A stretch of DNA of 64,000 nucleotides. Origin: Numida meleagris. Its lineage: Eukaryota > Chordata > Aves > Galliformes > Numididae. The DNA lies in the NCBI RefSeq assembly GCF_002078875.1, contig NC_034424.1, positions 2,556,092-2,620,091 on the forward strand. Reading direction: 5' to 3'. The translations under genes were made by a program, and so were the position numbers. Each line of letters starts with the position of its first letter. Position 1 is the first letter of the stretch. Of the stretch, positions 40,280-53,500 are shown piece by piece. Below the pieces are notes generated by a model. It saw nothing but the letters and a program-made list of their open reading frames with translations. It did no database searches and was not told the DNA's origin.

Positions 40280-43200
40280 TTTTGCTTATAACATGGAAAT
40301 GTTACAGCTGAACTGTCACTCAGAAACCTACCTAGCAAATCACTCTTAAAGCCTCAGTGTTGTCCTCAGCAAGCTTGAAGTCTACCACTGATTCAACCCC
40401 ACACCCCATTTTGAATTTCAATTTTGTACTGCATGAATCTAATCTAAACTTGGGAATGTTTATCCCCTGGAAAGCTTGGAGGGCTCTACCTTGCTGCTAG
40501 AAGTAGGAGCCTAAGATATACAGCACCTTCAGTAAAAGATAGTTTCTCTATCTCACCAGAAAAGAAAACATCAGCTAAATGGAAAACCAGAGAAAGGTAT
40601 CTATCAGAAGTGAGACTCTCGCCACATCCAGGAACTTTGATGTCTTTTGTGACTACTGCCTATCTGAAGATCCTGCCAGGCTAGAGGAATGGAAAAGGAA
40701 AATCCTTTCAGCACTCACTAATCCAGAGTTTACAGTTCAAACCATTCCCCTCAACAGCCCTTGATTACTTGCCCTGAGCGGAGTTCAGCAGGTACTTCCT
40801 GTACAGCAGCAAACACGCTTACTCCCTGCAGAACTCCAGCATCTGAGAGGTGAGTGGTAGAAGCAGCTGTAAGCACAACTGCACATCAGTGCAAGCATCA
40901 TACCAGATGGGAAGTACTTCATTTACACAAAAGAAAACTGAAGTTCACCATGTGGTAAGATACTTGATTCTTGCATTAGAATCTTCTTCCCAAAAAGCTA
41001 AAACAGCACACATGAATGTTGTTGGGCAAGGGAATCTCCTGACAGCTGCAATGTTGCAGAAGTATTCCGTGTATATCTAAGTCTATATCAAAATTATAGA
41101 GCATAAGAACACTGAAGTGAAATAACTCTTCAATATATGTGAAAAGCCAGGCATATGGGACAGAAGTAGCATCAGCCTTTCCACAGCAAAGTCTGAATTC
41201 ACATCAACCTTGTGCTTGCCAAGACCACAAGGCAACGGTGGAAAGCAGCTCTCTTCTTCACCAGATGGCATTCTGACACTCATTTTTCAAAAGCTTCATC
41301 TACCTGCTACACAAACTCACCAGCTGCTCTCAGCTTCCATTGAAATACAGGTAGCCTGTCATAGCACAGGAGGGAGAGCACACAAATTGATTAATGCTTC
41401 TAGGAAGAGCTAACCTTATGGTAGGGGATTCTATAGCAGCTGTGCAAAACAAAACACGTGCTTTTCGCTTCATGAGAAACATTCTACGAGGCCAGTAAGT
41501 TCATTTACATAGTTGTAACTTCGCATGGCAACAAAACACTAGAGTTTAAGTGCTCGCACAGATGTTATTGGCTTCTGAACTATACCTGATTCTCATCTGA
41601 CAACAAACAGATACTGAACATCTTAAGGCAGAGTTTGGAGAGTCAAAAGATACACAAATGAGAACTGTGCCTTATAAGCCAGATCAAATTGCAACAAGAA
41701 GATTTAGATCTTCAAGGTATGCAAAGCAGTGCAAAGCAACGCAGGAAAGCTCAGACCGTGTGAAAGATGGCTGCATTTCCACCCAAAATTGGAAAACTTA
41801 TAAAACAAAGTCAGTTTTATTAAGCTGACAAAGCCCTGATCCTAACACTTTTGCCTCTGAAATTGTGCTCAACAGCACAGCAAAGAAAATACTAGATAGC
41901 GACAAAGTGAGCTGGTAGGTGTAACGTCAAGGCAGGAAGTTTGGAGCAGACGATTCACCCTCCTTACATTTTGGTATGTTCACGATTCCTCATCTTCTTT
42001 TAAGCCTATTTCAGTTATATGGTCAGGACACCAACAAACTTAGAGCCTTTATAACAGACTGTTCCCAAATCCCAGCACAACACTGGCAAGCCCTTTTCAT
42101 CCATCACATCTGCTATTGGCACAAACCCCTGTGAACTTACAGCCAAGGGCGCCCAGTACCAATCACCCATCCAATACCAGCACACAGATGTGAGGAGCAC
42201 TGCAGGCAGCAGTCACAGCTACAACAACTAGAAATGTAGGGGGCAAGGCCATGAAGAAAGCAGCAGGTAGAATGAAAGATGGATTAACCAGCCTTGCTGT
42301 GCACACAGCCACTGGGGTCACTGACAGCAGGAAGGGACGTTCCCTTCTTTGGGTCAAAGCATTCATACTGTATGGAAACAAGCACAGTAAACTGCATCTC
42401 AGGATGATACCTTTAGAGAAAGCAGGAGGGATCCTTCATTTTACTTCTGCTCATATAGGTTGTTTTTCTTGGTATTCGCCCAGGAAACAAAAAGATTGAT
42501 AATTTCCCTCTTAATTAAGCTTTTCTCTTGTAGTCCTCGAAAGCCTTTCATACAGTAACATCGCATGCAGGAAGACTGCATGAAGCAGAAGCTGCAGTCC
42601 TTTAACAGTGTCTTATAGAGGACTCAATCTACCACCGCCTGCAGCCAGTTGCCACAGAAAACAACTCTAAACTTGCTCCCTTGAACTGGACATATGACAA
42701 ACTGTGCTTTGTTTTGTTGACTTTCCATTTCTTTCTGCTAATAAGCGGCCAAGAGCCCCAATTTCAAAGCCAGACAAAGTTCTGGATGACTAAATTTAGA
42801 TTTGATGGCCAGTATTCTATTACCAAAAAAAAAAACCACAAGAAAACCACCCACCCACATTTTCAGTTGTTATTTTTCACCACTAGAAGATACAGTGAAT
42901 GTGTTGATTGTAGCATTGGCAAAAAAAAAAAAAGCCAAATAACATTGTCACCACAAAGCTTCCAAGAACAGATCAGTGGAAAATAGGACTAGGAAAAAAA
43001 AAAGGAGTTTATACATGTTCAGGATAAACATGAAAGATGCAGACCTATGCTACCTGAAACTCAATTATTTACTACAATTCACTACAAAAGTTTCAGAACC
43101 AGTGGGGCATAGGAGGGAACTTGTATTGATTATGGGTCAGCTGGGTGGGTTGTTTTTTTCCTCCAAATACTGTCTGTGCTAAAGCACAGTCATACACAAA

Positions 43201-44805
43201 ACCCTCACAAATCACACAGCTGGAAAACATTAGCAACCTGCAAAATATCGTATCAACTACTGCATTTATCCTTCAGGTTTCCACCAGGCCATCTTGGGTG
43301 AGGTGCTGCATTCTTTGAGACAACGAGGTGAATTTCTGATGAATGCTGACAAACCCTGCCTCAGCTTAATAGTGCAAGTTGTTTGGCAGCTCAGTGAATC
43401 ACAGCCAGAAGGTAAGGTCACAGCTGCACACAGTCATTTGTGCACATGGTTGTGGGAGGATATTGATGTGCACCAGGGAAAGGAGACAAAGCAGAGGAGG
43501 AAAAAAAATCTAAGACATGGTGTCATGCTAAAGAAGTGGGGCAAGCAATGATTAAACATTACACTTTTCCAGGAATAAGCCTTAAAGGATTGCTCTGAAC
43601 TTCCTAGTTGAGAAGTTTCTCCAGTTTGTCTGAGTAGGCACATTTCAAAAGGCCATCTCACACGAACAAGCATCTTTGCAGGACTTTGTGTTAGTTCAGT
43701 GACTGGTAACCACACTACTGCCTCCTGGCACTCCAGCCTTTAGTTTTTGCTAGGAGCTGCTTGTCATCAGTATACTCATAAAGAGCTGAGTGGAGTTGAT
43801 ACCAAAATTAGACTTTCAAATGCTGTTAAGCAAATAACTAATCCTTAAAAATTGAGATTGTAAGATCGGTTTAAGCTCTTCTTTGCCTTCCGTGCATGTG
43901 CAAACCCTCACACCTGGAATAACTCTAGCAGCGTACATGTACCCTTAATTCTGTAGCAGCAGGAACCTCTCAACAGGGGGAGGTTTGCTATCACCTCTCC
44001 CCAGCATCCCTTGCAGGCAGGGAATCTAGCACTGCAGCCAGCAGCATGGAGCATCCCAGCCTTTGCCTGAGGACAGCATGGGCAAGCACTGTACTTGGAT
44101 GAGAATAAGAAACCACAGCCTGAAAAACAATTGCTTCCACCTTCTTATGTTTGTATTTAAGAAAATTCAGTTGCACACAGACTTTGTTGCGCCAAAACTC
44201 CCACCGACATAATGAAAGAAACCAAATAAATATAATTCAAAGTAACAGGCCTCCAACTCCCTGTGCTAGCGATACAGGTCCCAAAAGAACATACCGTGCT
44301 CCTCCTGCAAAGATTTATAACACACCACACACACACCTCTTCGTAATAGAAGTCAGGATTTTCCAGAGCACATAAGTGAGCTGTGTGCACCCTTTTCATA
44401 CAAGATTGTAGAGCCAGTCTGGCTTCCAACATCCCATAGTGCTGCTGTACATTGTACTCTGTTTAATAGCCTCATTTAAAATGAATGTATGAAAACTACG
44501 GTTTATGCCAGGTTAAAACATCTTTGTTACAGCTTCCTTCCCCCCCAAGCATTACATGCATTCTCCTTGGGTAGGAATCCAGAATTCTTTCAGTACCACT
44601 GCCTCACTTCATCTCCTCCTCCATAATTAATCTTGCCCTATAGTTTCTCTTTTATTTCTATCCAACTCAGGGAACTCTCACTCCAGACCTAGTGCGTAAG
44701 ACCCAGTGAGGAAGCAGGCATACTGCTATAGCTGTGGGATTGTAACAGAAGCAGCATGGGGCTGAGAGCACAAGTTTGAAGCCATGTTCTCAGCTACTGC
44801 AGGTC

Positions 44806-44806
<1 letters not shown>

Positions 44807-44850
<44 letters not shown>
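44807..44850 (+). repeat. (AC)22 dinucleotide microsatellite
   Basis: Forty-four bases of uninterrupted AC. The long pure tract suggests a length-polymorphic locus. The run of Thr-His residues in the overlapping plus frame 44776-45048 is a product of this repeat, not a protein feature. Confidence 0.98.
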
Positions 44851-44852
<2 letters not shown>

Positions 44853-47800
44853 TGGGACTCAAGGCCACATACTGTGTTATCAAGAAGTATTCCCCAATTT
44901 GTGTTGCCTAAGTCTAAATAGACCACTAATATCCTCATTTTATAAGAGGTCTCAGACTTCAGTTGCTGCCTTGCTTAGAAGCAAGGTGCAGCATAAGATT
45001 GAAACTCACCATCCTCTTTTTAAGGCAAATTGCCACTGCCTGTTGTAGGGAAAAGCAATGAGAGGGGTCTAGTTCTAAATCACCCAGAAAAAGATGATAG
45101 TCACAATCTAACTAAAAAAAGAAAAATTTGCTTACCCATCCCAAGGATCAGGGCCCACCAAATACTCCAAAAGGAGAAATCTCCAGGTACAGAACCTCCC
45201 ATTGTGTCAGGCAGCCCTTAAATGAGGCTTAGGGAGGGGTGCAACCTGGTTCCACCCCTTCCCATGGCACAGATGAATTGCTTTCACCTGTGCTCCCAGG
45301 GCTGGCTGTGTCCCTTCACCAGGTGATCAATCATTGGTTCAGGCCATGACTTGGCAATTCCCATACACCTGTGCACCATTAATATTCAATGCCCAGTGTA
45401 ACTGAGCAATTTATGTTTTGGCAAAGTCTATTTACAGAACCCCATGCAGTCAGGAATAGTTATTTTACTCTTTGCAGTCTGAATAACTGTAATAACAAAA
45501 GAGAACATTTAATTTCAGTGCATTTACAGCACAGATGCTGCAGTCTGTCACCTCGCATACATGCTGTCATTTAACACTTATGCAGGACGCTTCCAGGCAG
45601 AACATTTTGTGTTTCCTTTATCCCTCCTTCATAGTGTTGTAAAAGCGGCATGAGGATCCCCTCCCCCTGAAATTTCTATTACTATTTTCAGTGCTTAGCA
45701 CTCAAAGTAATAATCCTCACAGCAGTGAGCATCACTCTGAACTGAAAACAAACATCACTCAGAATTGAAGACTCACCACAATGTGAATGTGAAAGACTGA
45801 TTGGCAACTGCTGTGGCATGGAAGGTTTAGGTCCAGTAGAAAGACCAAAAAGAAGTTATGATTTGGGGAAAGCAGACCTCAGGATGCTTCCCCACTGCGA
45901 CTACAGCAAAGCAGACAACCTCCATAATTCTGTCAGGTAAAAAAAGACTCTGGAAAAATGAATCCAGCAGATAGCACACAGCATTTGATTTTCCTTCTCT
46001 GAATGTTATTGTGACTACACACTGCGATACATAAGTCACCACAGAACCTACACAGCTGAGGGATCAGGACACTTTATCTGAAATAAAATAAGCATGGATG
46101 CTTTAAATTCTTCTGCTTTGTAAAATTGTTCCTAGAAACAGATGGAAAGGAGCAAGGGCTCACAGTCGCTTTCTCTGCGGGCTTTTCAAAGAGTTTTGCC
46201 TGCAACACTTAAGGGAGTATCCTACTGGTTTCTGGTGGAAGCTGATGCTCTCAAAGCAGAGGAGTGACTTCTGGATGTTAACTGTTCAGCTTTAGTGTTG
46301 AATTGTCTTGCATTTAATGAAACTGCATTAGAATGAATGCAGCCAAATTGTTAAACAGTCACAGAACAGCCTGGGGAGGGCATGTTTCACACCTTGTCTC
46401 TGTCAGCTTTAGGGCTATGTTCTTTAGTAAAGTGTTCAGTCCTCATAATGTGCGTTTGCAAAAAAACAGCCCATACTCTCATGTTTTTTTCACATTGTAA
46501 GTGTGATTAGCTGCAAGTGCTAGATTTCCCTTTCATTTCTAAATGCAAACAGAATAATTACATTGGGATCTCCTGTTTCTGTCTGAGGCTCAAGGCTCAG
46601 TTCTTCCCTCCTGATTAGATGACATGTCTCCACCACAAATAATAAATTATTCATTTTGCCAAATACTTTTGAACAACCTTTGAGTAGTGTTCCACTTGTA
46701 GCTTATTTTAGTGAATTTATACATTTAAGCAATATCCAATTAAGAATAATTCCATCCATCAGGGGTCTGAGAAAATCCATATTTACAAGCACTCCCTCTG
46801 ATACTGCTATGTCTGGGAACATTTCCAACAGCACAGTGCTTTCTTGAAAATAAAGAAAAATGTAAAAAAAATGTAATCTAAGAGGTGACTTTAGGTGATA
46901 ATTTCCTCAGAACAAGCACAAGTGTGCTAACCTGAACATATTTCATGATGTAGTAACAAGACAAAGCAGACAGTCCGCTATGCCTTCTGCTATTTCTTCA
47001 CAGTGCCTCCCCAAGAAAGGAAAAGTGCAATTAAACAATTAGAGAGTTTTAACACAAAACCAGAGCTGCTTGCATCCCAACAATTGGTATGGCTGAAAGC
47101 TGATGGACTACTATACTTTTAAACCACCTGCAAATTCACAGGTTGTCAAAATAAATTCACGCCTAAGGAGAAGCAGTCACAACCTGCTGGACTGATTGTT
47201 CCATCATATTTAAGGTCAGCATAAAGAGAGCCAAACGGAATGTGGAAAAACATTCTTTAAAAGAATTTATTTTATGGCTTTAGAATACAACAGATACTCA
47301 CTGAGTTACACTCTAATGCATTATTGCACAACACATACCTCATTTCACATACTACCAACAGCAGTAGAACTTTCTAATTCAGCACTCAGTTGTGGCAAAA
47401 TCCTTATTACATAATCCTTGATTATGTAAAGAATAGCTAAAACTTGGTGATTTATACTATACACCTACGCAGGCTAGGACAAATGTGTAAATATCTTCAT
47501 GCATCTAGAACAACACATTCAAATTTGGTACTAGATTCTGACTCCAAATGCTTCTTTGCATCAAGAGGGGCAAGAAGGCAGGACAGAAAGGTCTGACCTT
47601 CTACCATCAAAAACAAGTATTTGCTCACAGCGAAAGCCAATATTCATTTATAAATTTCTTCTTTCTTTGTAGGAAGAGAGGTTTTCTTTTGAGGGGAGGG
47701 ATGATAAATTAATTCCTCAAAATACATCTTGGTATTGTATAACATACATACATTGTTTTGTCCTACAACAGTACTGAGTTATAACTGACCCAAACGTTGC

Positions 47801-49503
47801 TGAATTTAGTAGAGGATTTTTTTTCCCCAAACCTAAGAGCCCCTGGCCCCTCTATCCCTGTTTGGTTATAAAACCATACCCTGAAACACCTGCAACAGTA
47901 TCAGAATGAGATTTTATCAGGATCATAATTCTAGAAAGGCTAACAGGTGACTGAATCTCCCAGCTTATTCATCTTATTCAAGAGTAAGGACAAATGTCAT
48001 TGCTTCTATATATCCTGTATATACTTGGAGAAGTAAGAAACAAACTTAGTACTAACAAACTCAATTCTGAACTCTGAGCAGACACAGAGAAGAGAATGAG
48101 ACTCACTTTAGGAAAGACAATGCAACAACTAACACCAATAATCATCACATAGCTTCAATTAAATCTTACGTAGTAAGAAAAAGAAATTTAGGCATGCTAT
48201 TGCCTCTCATCAGCCTGTATCCTTAGCTCACTAAAGGCAAGTAAAGGACAGAAATGCTCCACTTACAGCATTAGCTAGAAAGACTTCTCAACACCTGTGA
48301 CAGGTCAGTAATAAATTATTATCATCTGGCTGCATATTCCCACCTACCATCTCATGCAATGCAGAAGGAATGAGAAAGAAGAATCCAGGCAGCATATAAA
48401 AACATCTTGCTCTAGAAAGGAAAAACAAGGCAACTTAGAGCTGCTTTGCATGAGCAGTAGCAACAACACTAAACATGCATTGCTGTGAGGAACACTAAAA
48501 AGTCTATATGACTTCAAAATATTGAAATACTGCACAGATCACTTTAAACAAGACCCGAAGACATCTAGAAAATCCGCATTTGCTCTATTTTATCAGGAAA
48601 TAATAAATGTCAGCTGCTCCACAGAGCACAGTCAGGGGCAAGAGGAAACAAGTCTGGAAAGAAGGCTTCAGCATAGGTGTTATATCCATCCAAAAGACAG
48701 TGCCAAGACAAGGACTTGAGACAAACAACAGACATGCATACAAGGAGTCCTGCCAAGAGAGCAGCTACCTCCAGCGTAAGTCCAAGATCTGTGTGAGAAA
48801 TAAGGCTAGAGACATGCACCTAAAACAGAAGTCTGGGAGGTATGAAAGCCCACGGTTAACCTTAAACATGGTTTCTGGGCCCTGGGCAGAGGGTGTGGAG
48901 GGGAATTCACAGATGAGGCTGATAAGGGTCATTAAAATCTGATAGTGCACTCAGGGCCTTGACACATTCATCACAGTTCCTAAAACAGTACTTAAGTTCC
49001 TGTACAGCACAAAGATACACACAGACAACATAGTTTAAATTTAACACAGGTGTTTCAGATACAGGTAGGTAAAGGAATTTAAAACATCTCTAATTGCCAC
49101 CTCACTTTATTTATTAATGTCATTCTCCAGATATTAAACTGTCTATAGTCAAAGACCCCACCCCAATCACAGTACTCCAGACTTAATGTCATTATGCCAC
49201 TCCCCATTTCAGGATTTTTTAAAAAGCTTTCCCTACTCTCAGAAATAAAGTCAGATTCATTGCAGTGCAGTCACTGTTAGTGGTGTAGTAGTTCTTCTAG
49301 TTCATTCTCTCAGCCAGCAGGCACTTTCTAGACTGAAGGCAATTCCACACCTCCAAGCTACTAAAGACCTAGCACACAATATATAGACATATTTCTGCAA
49401 CTCATATGCATTTACTGGAGTATATATATTATATGAAGCCCAAGAAAATTCCTCTTCAGAAAATGCAGCACAGGCAAGCCAAAAAGTTGGACACTGAGGA
49501 TGT
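44851..49503. other. unique non-coding DNA
   Basis: No gene is recognised. A GC-richer segment at about 45165-45415 has the texture of an old LTR or other interspersed repeat (see findings), but I cannot name it. The bias to A on the + strand weakens or reverses locally at 46.1-46.5 kb and resumes to about 49.4 kb. A perfect 10-bp inverted repeat lies at 47407-47429. Confidence 0.55.
47407..47429. repeat. perfect 10-bp inverted repeat, 3-nt loop
   Basis: TTACATAATC, then CTT, then GATTATGTAA. It is AT-rich and small, with no sign of function. Confidence 0.8.
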
Positions 49504-49718
49504 GAAATGTCAGTCTCCCTCCTATTTATAGGCTCCTTTTCAGTACTGGAAGGTCACAATGAGGTGCCCCTGGAGCCTTCTCTTCTCCAGGCTGAACAAG
49601 TCCAGCTCCCTCAGCCTTTCTTTGTAGGAGAGGTGCTGCAGCCCTCTGAGCATCTTCATGGCCTCCTCAGCTTCACATCTTTCTTGTGCTGGAGTCCCCA
49701 GGCCTGGACATAGTACCA
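49504..49718 (-). mobile_element. CR1 LINE fragment (end of ORF2), truncated on both sides
   Basis: On the minus strand the segment encodes typical CR1 ORF2 C-terminal motifs. One frame gives HKKDV near 49690; after a frameshift a second frame gives [20 protein letters not shown]. The sense strand is minus, so the truncated 5' end is near 49718. The 3' UTR and the terminal ATTCTATG octamers are missing: similarity stops near 49504, just after the GGAGGGAGACTGAC motif. This is a divergent dead copy. An A9(CAA)n run follows at 49726. Confidence 0.88.
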
Positions 49719-49725
49719 CGGGTGG

Positions 49726-49747
49726 AAAAAAAAACAACAACAACAAA
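49726..49747 (+). repeat. A9(CAA)n simple repeat beside the CR1 fragment
   Basis: Nine A followed by four CAA-type units. It lies next to the truncated 5' side of the minus-strand CR1 fragment. Confidence 0.85.
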
Positions 49748-50332
49748 TAGCAAGCAGGACTATAAGCAAATTAAAGCTTAGAGGATGACTGCTGTGCAAC
49801 AGTTGTATTAACAAAAAGTAGAAGACCAAAGCAATATTTTTCAGCTCCCATGCTGAGTAGGAAAGGCAAAGGCTGTTATGATTTTGTACACTGAAAACCT
49901 GCCTATCCCACAGCGAACATGTAAATGGAATAACAGACATGGAAATATAATGCGTTTATTTTTTTAGATTCCCAGTCAGTGGCAGTCTCTGGCACCTACT
50001 GGAGCACTGTGTTTCAGAAACAAGAATGTTACAAAATCAAAAGCAGGGAAATGTGCGTGGGTCTAATGTACTGCAATTATTGCCAATCTCAAGCTTCCAA
50101 AAATCATAAGGCTGTTTTTAAAAAAAGGCTGCGGTTAGTTTCTATTTCAGTACCTCTGCCTTTCAGATGTGCTCAGACAACACCTTTGATTTTTCTCCCT
50201 GATGGACATAGGTTGAGGAAACACAAATGGGGAAGAAATGGCAGCTGAAGTTATTGTGCCGCTTGTCAGGCTTGAGAGCTGGGCCTGATAACTCCAAATG
50301 CAGAGACAGCCAGGCTCATTGTTGCTGTTTGT

Positions 50333-50390
50333 AAAAAACAAACAAACAAACAAACAAACAAACAAACAAACAAACAAACAAAAAAAAAAA
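50333..50390 (+). repeat. (CAAA)n tetranucleotide microsatellite with A-rich ends
   Basis: About ten pure CAAA units are framed by A6 on the left and an A-run of more than ten on the right. It is likely to vary in length. The run of Phe-Val-Cys-Leu in the minus frame 50147-50560 is a translation of this repeat. Confidence 0.95.
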
Positions 50391-50399
50391 CCAAGTTCA

Positions 50400-50535
50400 T
50401 GCTTGCTGGAATCCAGAGCTGGGCCTTGTGGGAGCTGGGCCCGGCCTAGGCCCACACTCTGACCCCCAGACTGCTGACGTGTGGCCTGGCCTGCTGGGCC
50501 GCAGGGTGCCCTGATGGGCATGCAGAAAGCTGTGC
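50400..50535. promoter_or_regulatory. GC-rich, CpG-poor segment at the bias switch, possible promoter
   Basis: This stretch is visibly G+C-rich (for example GGAGCTGGGCCCGGCCTAGG) in AT-rich surroundings but has only about three CpG. It contains a half-CRE-like TGACGT at 50475-50480. Its position where the strand bias flips makes it the first place to look for a bidirectional promoter or replication initiation site. No TATA box or initiator is convincing, and it could be a degraded repeat. Confidence 0.2.
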
Positions 50536-53500
50536 CTTGACAAAACCCGTACATATTCACAGTCTTACTCGAATATGCTCATAGTCCCAGTGTGGAACTA
50601 CTGCTTCAGGCTGAAGCAGCTTAGCAGGCTCTGTTTTCTTCCCATGCATCCACTGCAAGGTGTGTGAGCACAAAGCCGCTGTCCCTTTCTGGCAGGTGAG
50701 TGACATTTCATCACTCTGTGTTCAGTGCTGAGCCCCTTCCCTCAGCCCGTGGCTGGCAGGGAGAGCCAGTGCTTTCCCTGTGGAAAATAATGGGAATCCC
50801 TGTGCTCTTAAATCACGGTGTCCTAAATGCATGCCTCTCAGAAGAGAGCATAAATCTGACCAGAGTCATTAGAGGTATGAAAGGTAGGAGTGGAATGATT
50901 TTCTGTATTGATGTCATAACTCAAAAAACGGGAGAAGAAAAATCTACTTTTTTTTTTTTCAAACACTGTTCATAAAGATAAGAAAAATAAATAATCCTTT
51001 TTTTCCCCCCACTAGCTCTAGAGCATTCACTTTGCTTCAGTGTAATAATTCTCTTGGACTTGAGTGTTATTGTTTTTAGTAATTTAATCTTTGTACTATA
51101 AAAAAAAGCCATAAAGCATTGCTTTTGAGTACAAATGGAAAATGTAATTTGCGAAACAAGCCTGGGTGAAAATACCACAAAGAAACTTTTTTATACTTTC
51201 AAAGGTTTTAGCCAAACATTTTGGCCCAAAACTACCTGTTAAATTCAAGGTGAGTTGGTGAAGAGCTTAGATTTTACTCCTAAGTCATTCATTAAAAGGG
51301 AAGACAGTGAAAAAAATAAATTTGACTACCAAATGATACCAAGAAATAAACAATTCTTCAGTTAACAAGAAAACTCAACTGAAGAATTATGAATGTCATT
51401 TGTACTGGAAGCTTCGCCACATTACAACTGTGTCAACATTATTACTGTGTTTTTCCCTTGTTAGTTGAGGGACGCTTTATGCTGCTGCCAAGTATCCTAG
51501 GCCTAGTCAGATACGCTTCCGAGCCAGATCTTGTAGATGGCATTTTTTCCCTTCAGAAGGGTGTCCTGTAATCCTTCAGTCTTTCATAGACTTTAAGTAT
51601 GGACTGGGTGGCAAAATGGACATGATACACTACTAATAAACCACTAAACACACACTCAAGTTTCTGAACATGTGAACTGCATTGTGAAGTTCATCTTAAC
51701 TGGCTTTTTCTTTTACCGAGTTCTATCTACACTGCCAGCTCTTGTTACTTATCACTCATTGAACATTTGCATTTTGTTGTATAGCTCCAACTACTGGACT
51801 ATAGTATTTCCATGTGAGTATCTTTTCCTTTTCCCTGACTTTAGGCATCATTGAAAATCTTGACTAGTCAGTCCTAATTTTTCAGAACTAAAAGACAAAC
51901 AATCTAATGACGGAATGCAATCTTTGTGATATTTTTAATGCTTGGGCAAGGCAACACTGACTCACTATAGCCATGCCTAATATCTCCAAACACCCCTGAC
52001 AAGACTATCATCTGGCCAAGATCTGTGCTTAAAAGTTCCAGCTGTTTGTGAGGTATTTCTGTGGGGGAAGTATGTGGCAATAATTGTGTTTCTTCTAACT
52101 GAAAAATGGCTGAAGTGATTTTCCTTTCAAATTCCTCAATAAGTGAGCAAAACCAACTGTGGGTAGGAAATAAACAAGACCAATCTGCAACAAAAGCAAT
52201 GTTTAGGACAAATCTTTCTGCACCTTCAGCTGTGGAGGTAACTAACTCCCCATATACCCTAGTAGTAGCTTAAGTAAACAGGCTGTGTTAGGTTTTCATC
52301 CCAAAGCTGCATCTGTGGACCAGCTATGAAATTCACTGTTCTTTAACAGCAAATTAACGAGATTTTGAAGAACTTTCATTTGAGCTCTACTCAGGTTACT
52401 AACCTGAGAGTAAAAACCTCTTAGGAAAGAAAACGCTTTGCAAGAAAATGCAAGATTTTTCTTGCAGATTTGGGCACCCCACTTTTATGCAACCTCTATA
52501 CCACTTTCAGACAGGTCCTGGTAAGTTTTTCATGCAAACAGCAGCCTGACTCTTGATGTATACTGTCCCCACATCATCTTTGGAGCTAGATATCTCGCCT
52601 TGCAGAATACCAAATATTTCCTAGATCCTCTCTCATCTGATCCCACCTGATCTTTCTCCCTATCAAAATCCATCTAATTTGAATGGTTGTCTTGATACTC
52701 ACTGGAGAAGATGAGGAGAATCTGCGAAACAGGCTGTCTGATTGTGTTCCAGGTGGTCTGCATGCTTCTGTTTTCTTTCCTTTCAGCTCAGGGTAAGATT
52801 TTATCTCATTCACTCACCTTATAAATTCTCAGAAAGCATGCAAGAAACAAAGATGAACACAATCATTTGTAAGTGTTTTTAAAACACTGTCACATCACAG
52901 TATTTAAATTACCCCAAATATTTTCACTGATTTTTTTAGGTAATTTAGTGAGATACCTTTTGGAATTCCTGCTAGGTTTGATCATCCATGCCTTTGTGTG
53001 TCCACTTGGTTTACACTAGCTCTGTATTTTGTGTAAGCTAGGTATCTTACCTCAGCCTGAAATAGGTGCAATACAGTGCTTAAGCTCTGAACTGTAGGTA
53101 TTTGGCATGCAAGATGGGAATAACCTCAGTTTGTTGTCTAAAAGGGAAGTATTTAGTCTAAGTGGAGTGCCTGACTTGTATTACGGTAAATGAAGAAACA
53201 AGTACTTTAAGAAGGTGATCTGTTACATCTAATGTGCGTGACTTCTTTGAGGAGGCAGTGAGGTTCTCTTTATTGAGTAGGCATTCAAGCAACCATGAAG
53301 TGAATCAAAATGCAAATTTCTGACATGATGTAGTTAGCGTTAAGAAATACTCAGAGAAGGGGGGAAAATTGTTTAACTGAGGCTTCTCAAATGTGCAGAT
53401 AAAGATAGGAAGGAATTTTCCATTCCAGAAAGAAGTACAGCAAAGGCTGTTTCCCAGTCAGCTCTTCAAGGTTCACTGATACCACAGAGCTCTACAGCTC

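Larger units (their letters stand above)
29672..44806. other. unique AT-rich non-coding DNA
   Basis: No gene is recognised. The bias to A and C on the + strand continues: line 40141-40200 has 19 A, 19 C, 8 G and 14 T, and line 42061-42120 has 22 C against 8 G. Minor elements are a pyrimidine tract at 30001-30062 (51 of the first 60 bases), a T13 run at 34318-34330, A9-A13 runs at 39480, 39918, 42835, 42921 and 42994, an 11-bp inverted repeat at 39623-39647 and a C-run at 40262-40279. The 156-codon plus frame 34217-34687 has no recognisable similarity and runs through the T13 run as four Phe, so I treat it as chance. Confidence 0.55.

Noticed and set aside
44776..45048. 90-codon frame with a Thr-His repeat
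   Set aside because: It is a translation of the (AC)22 microsatellite.
50147..50560. 137-codon minus frame with repeated Phe-Val-Cys-Leu
   Set aside because: The repetitive part is the CAAA microsatellite read backwards and the remainder has no similarity.
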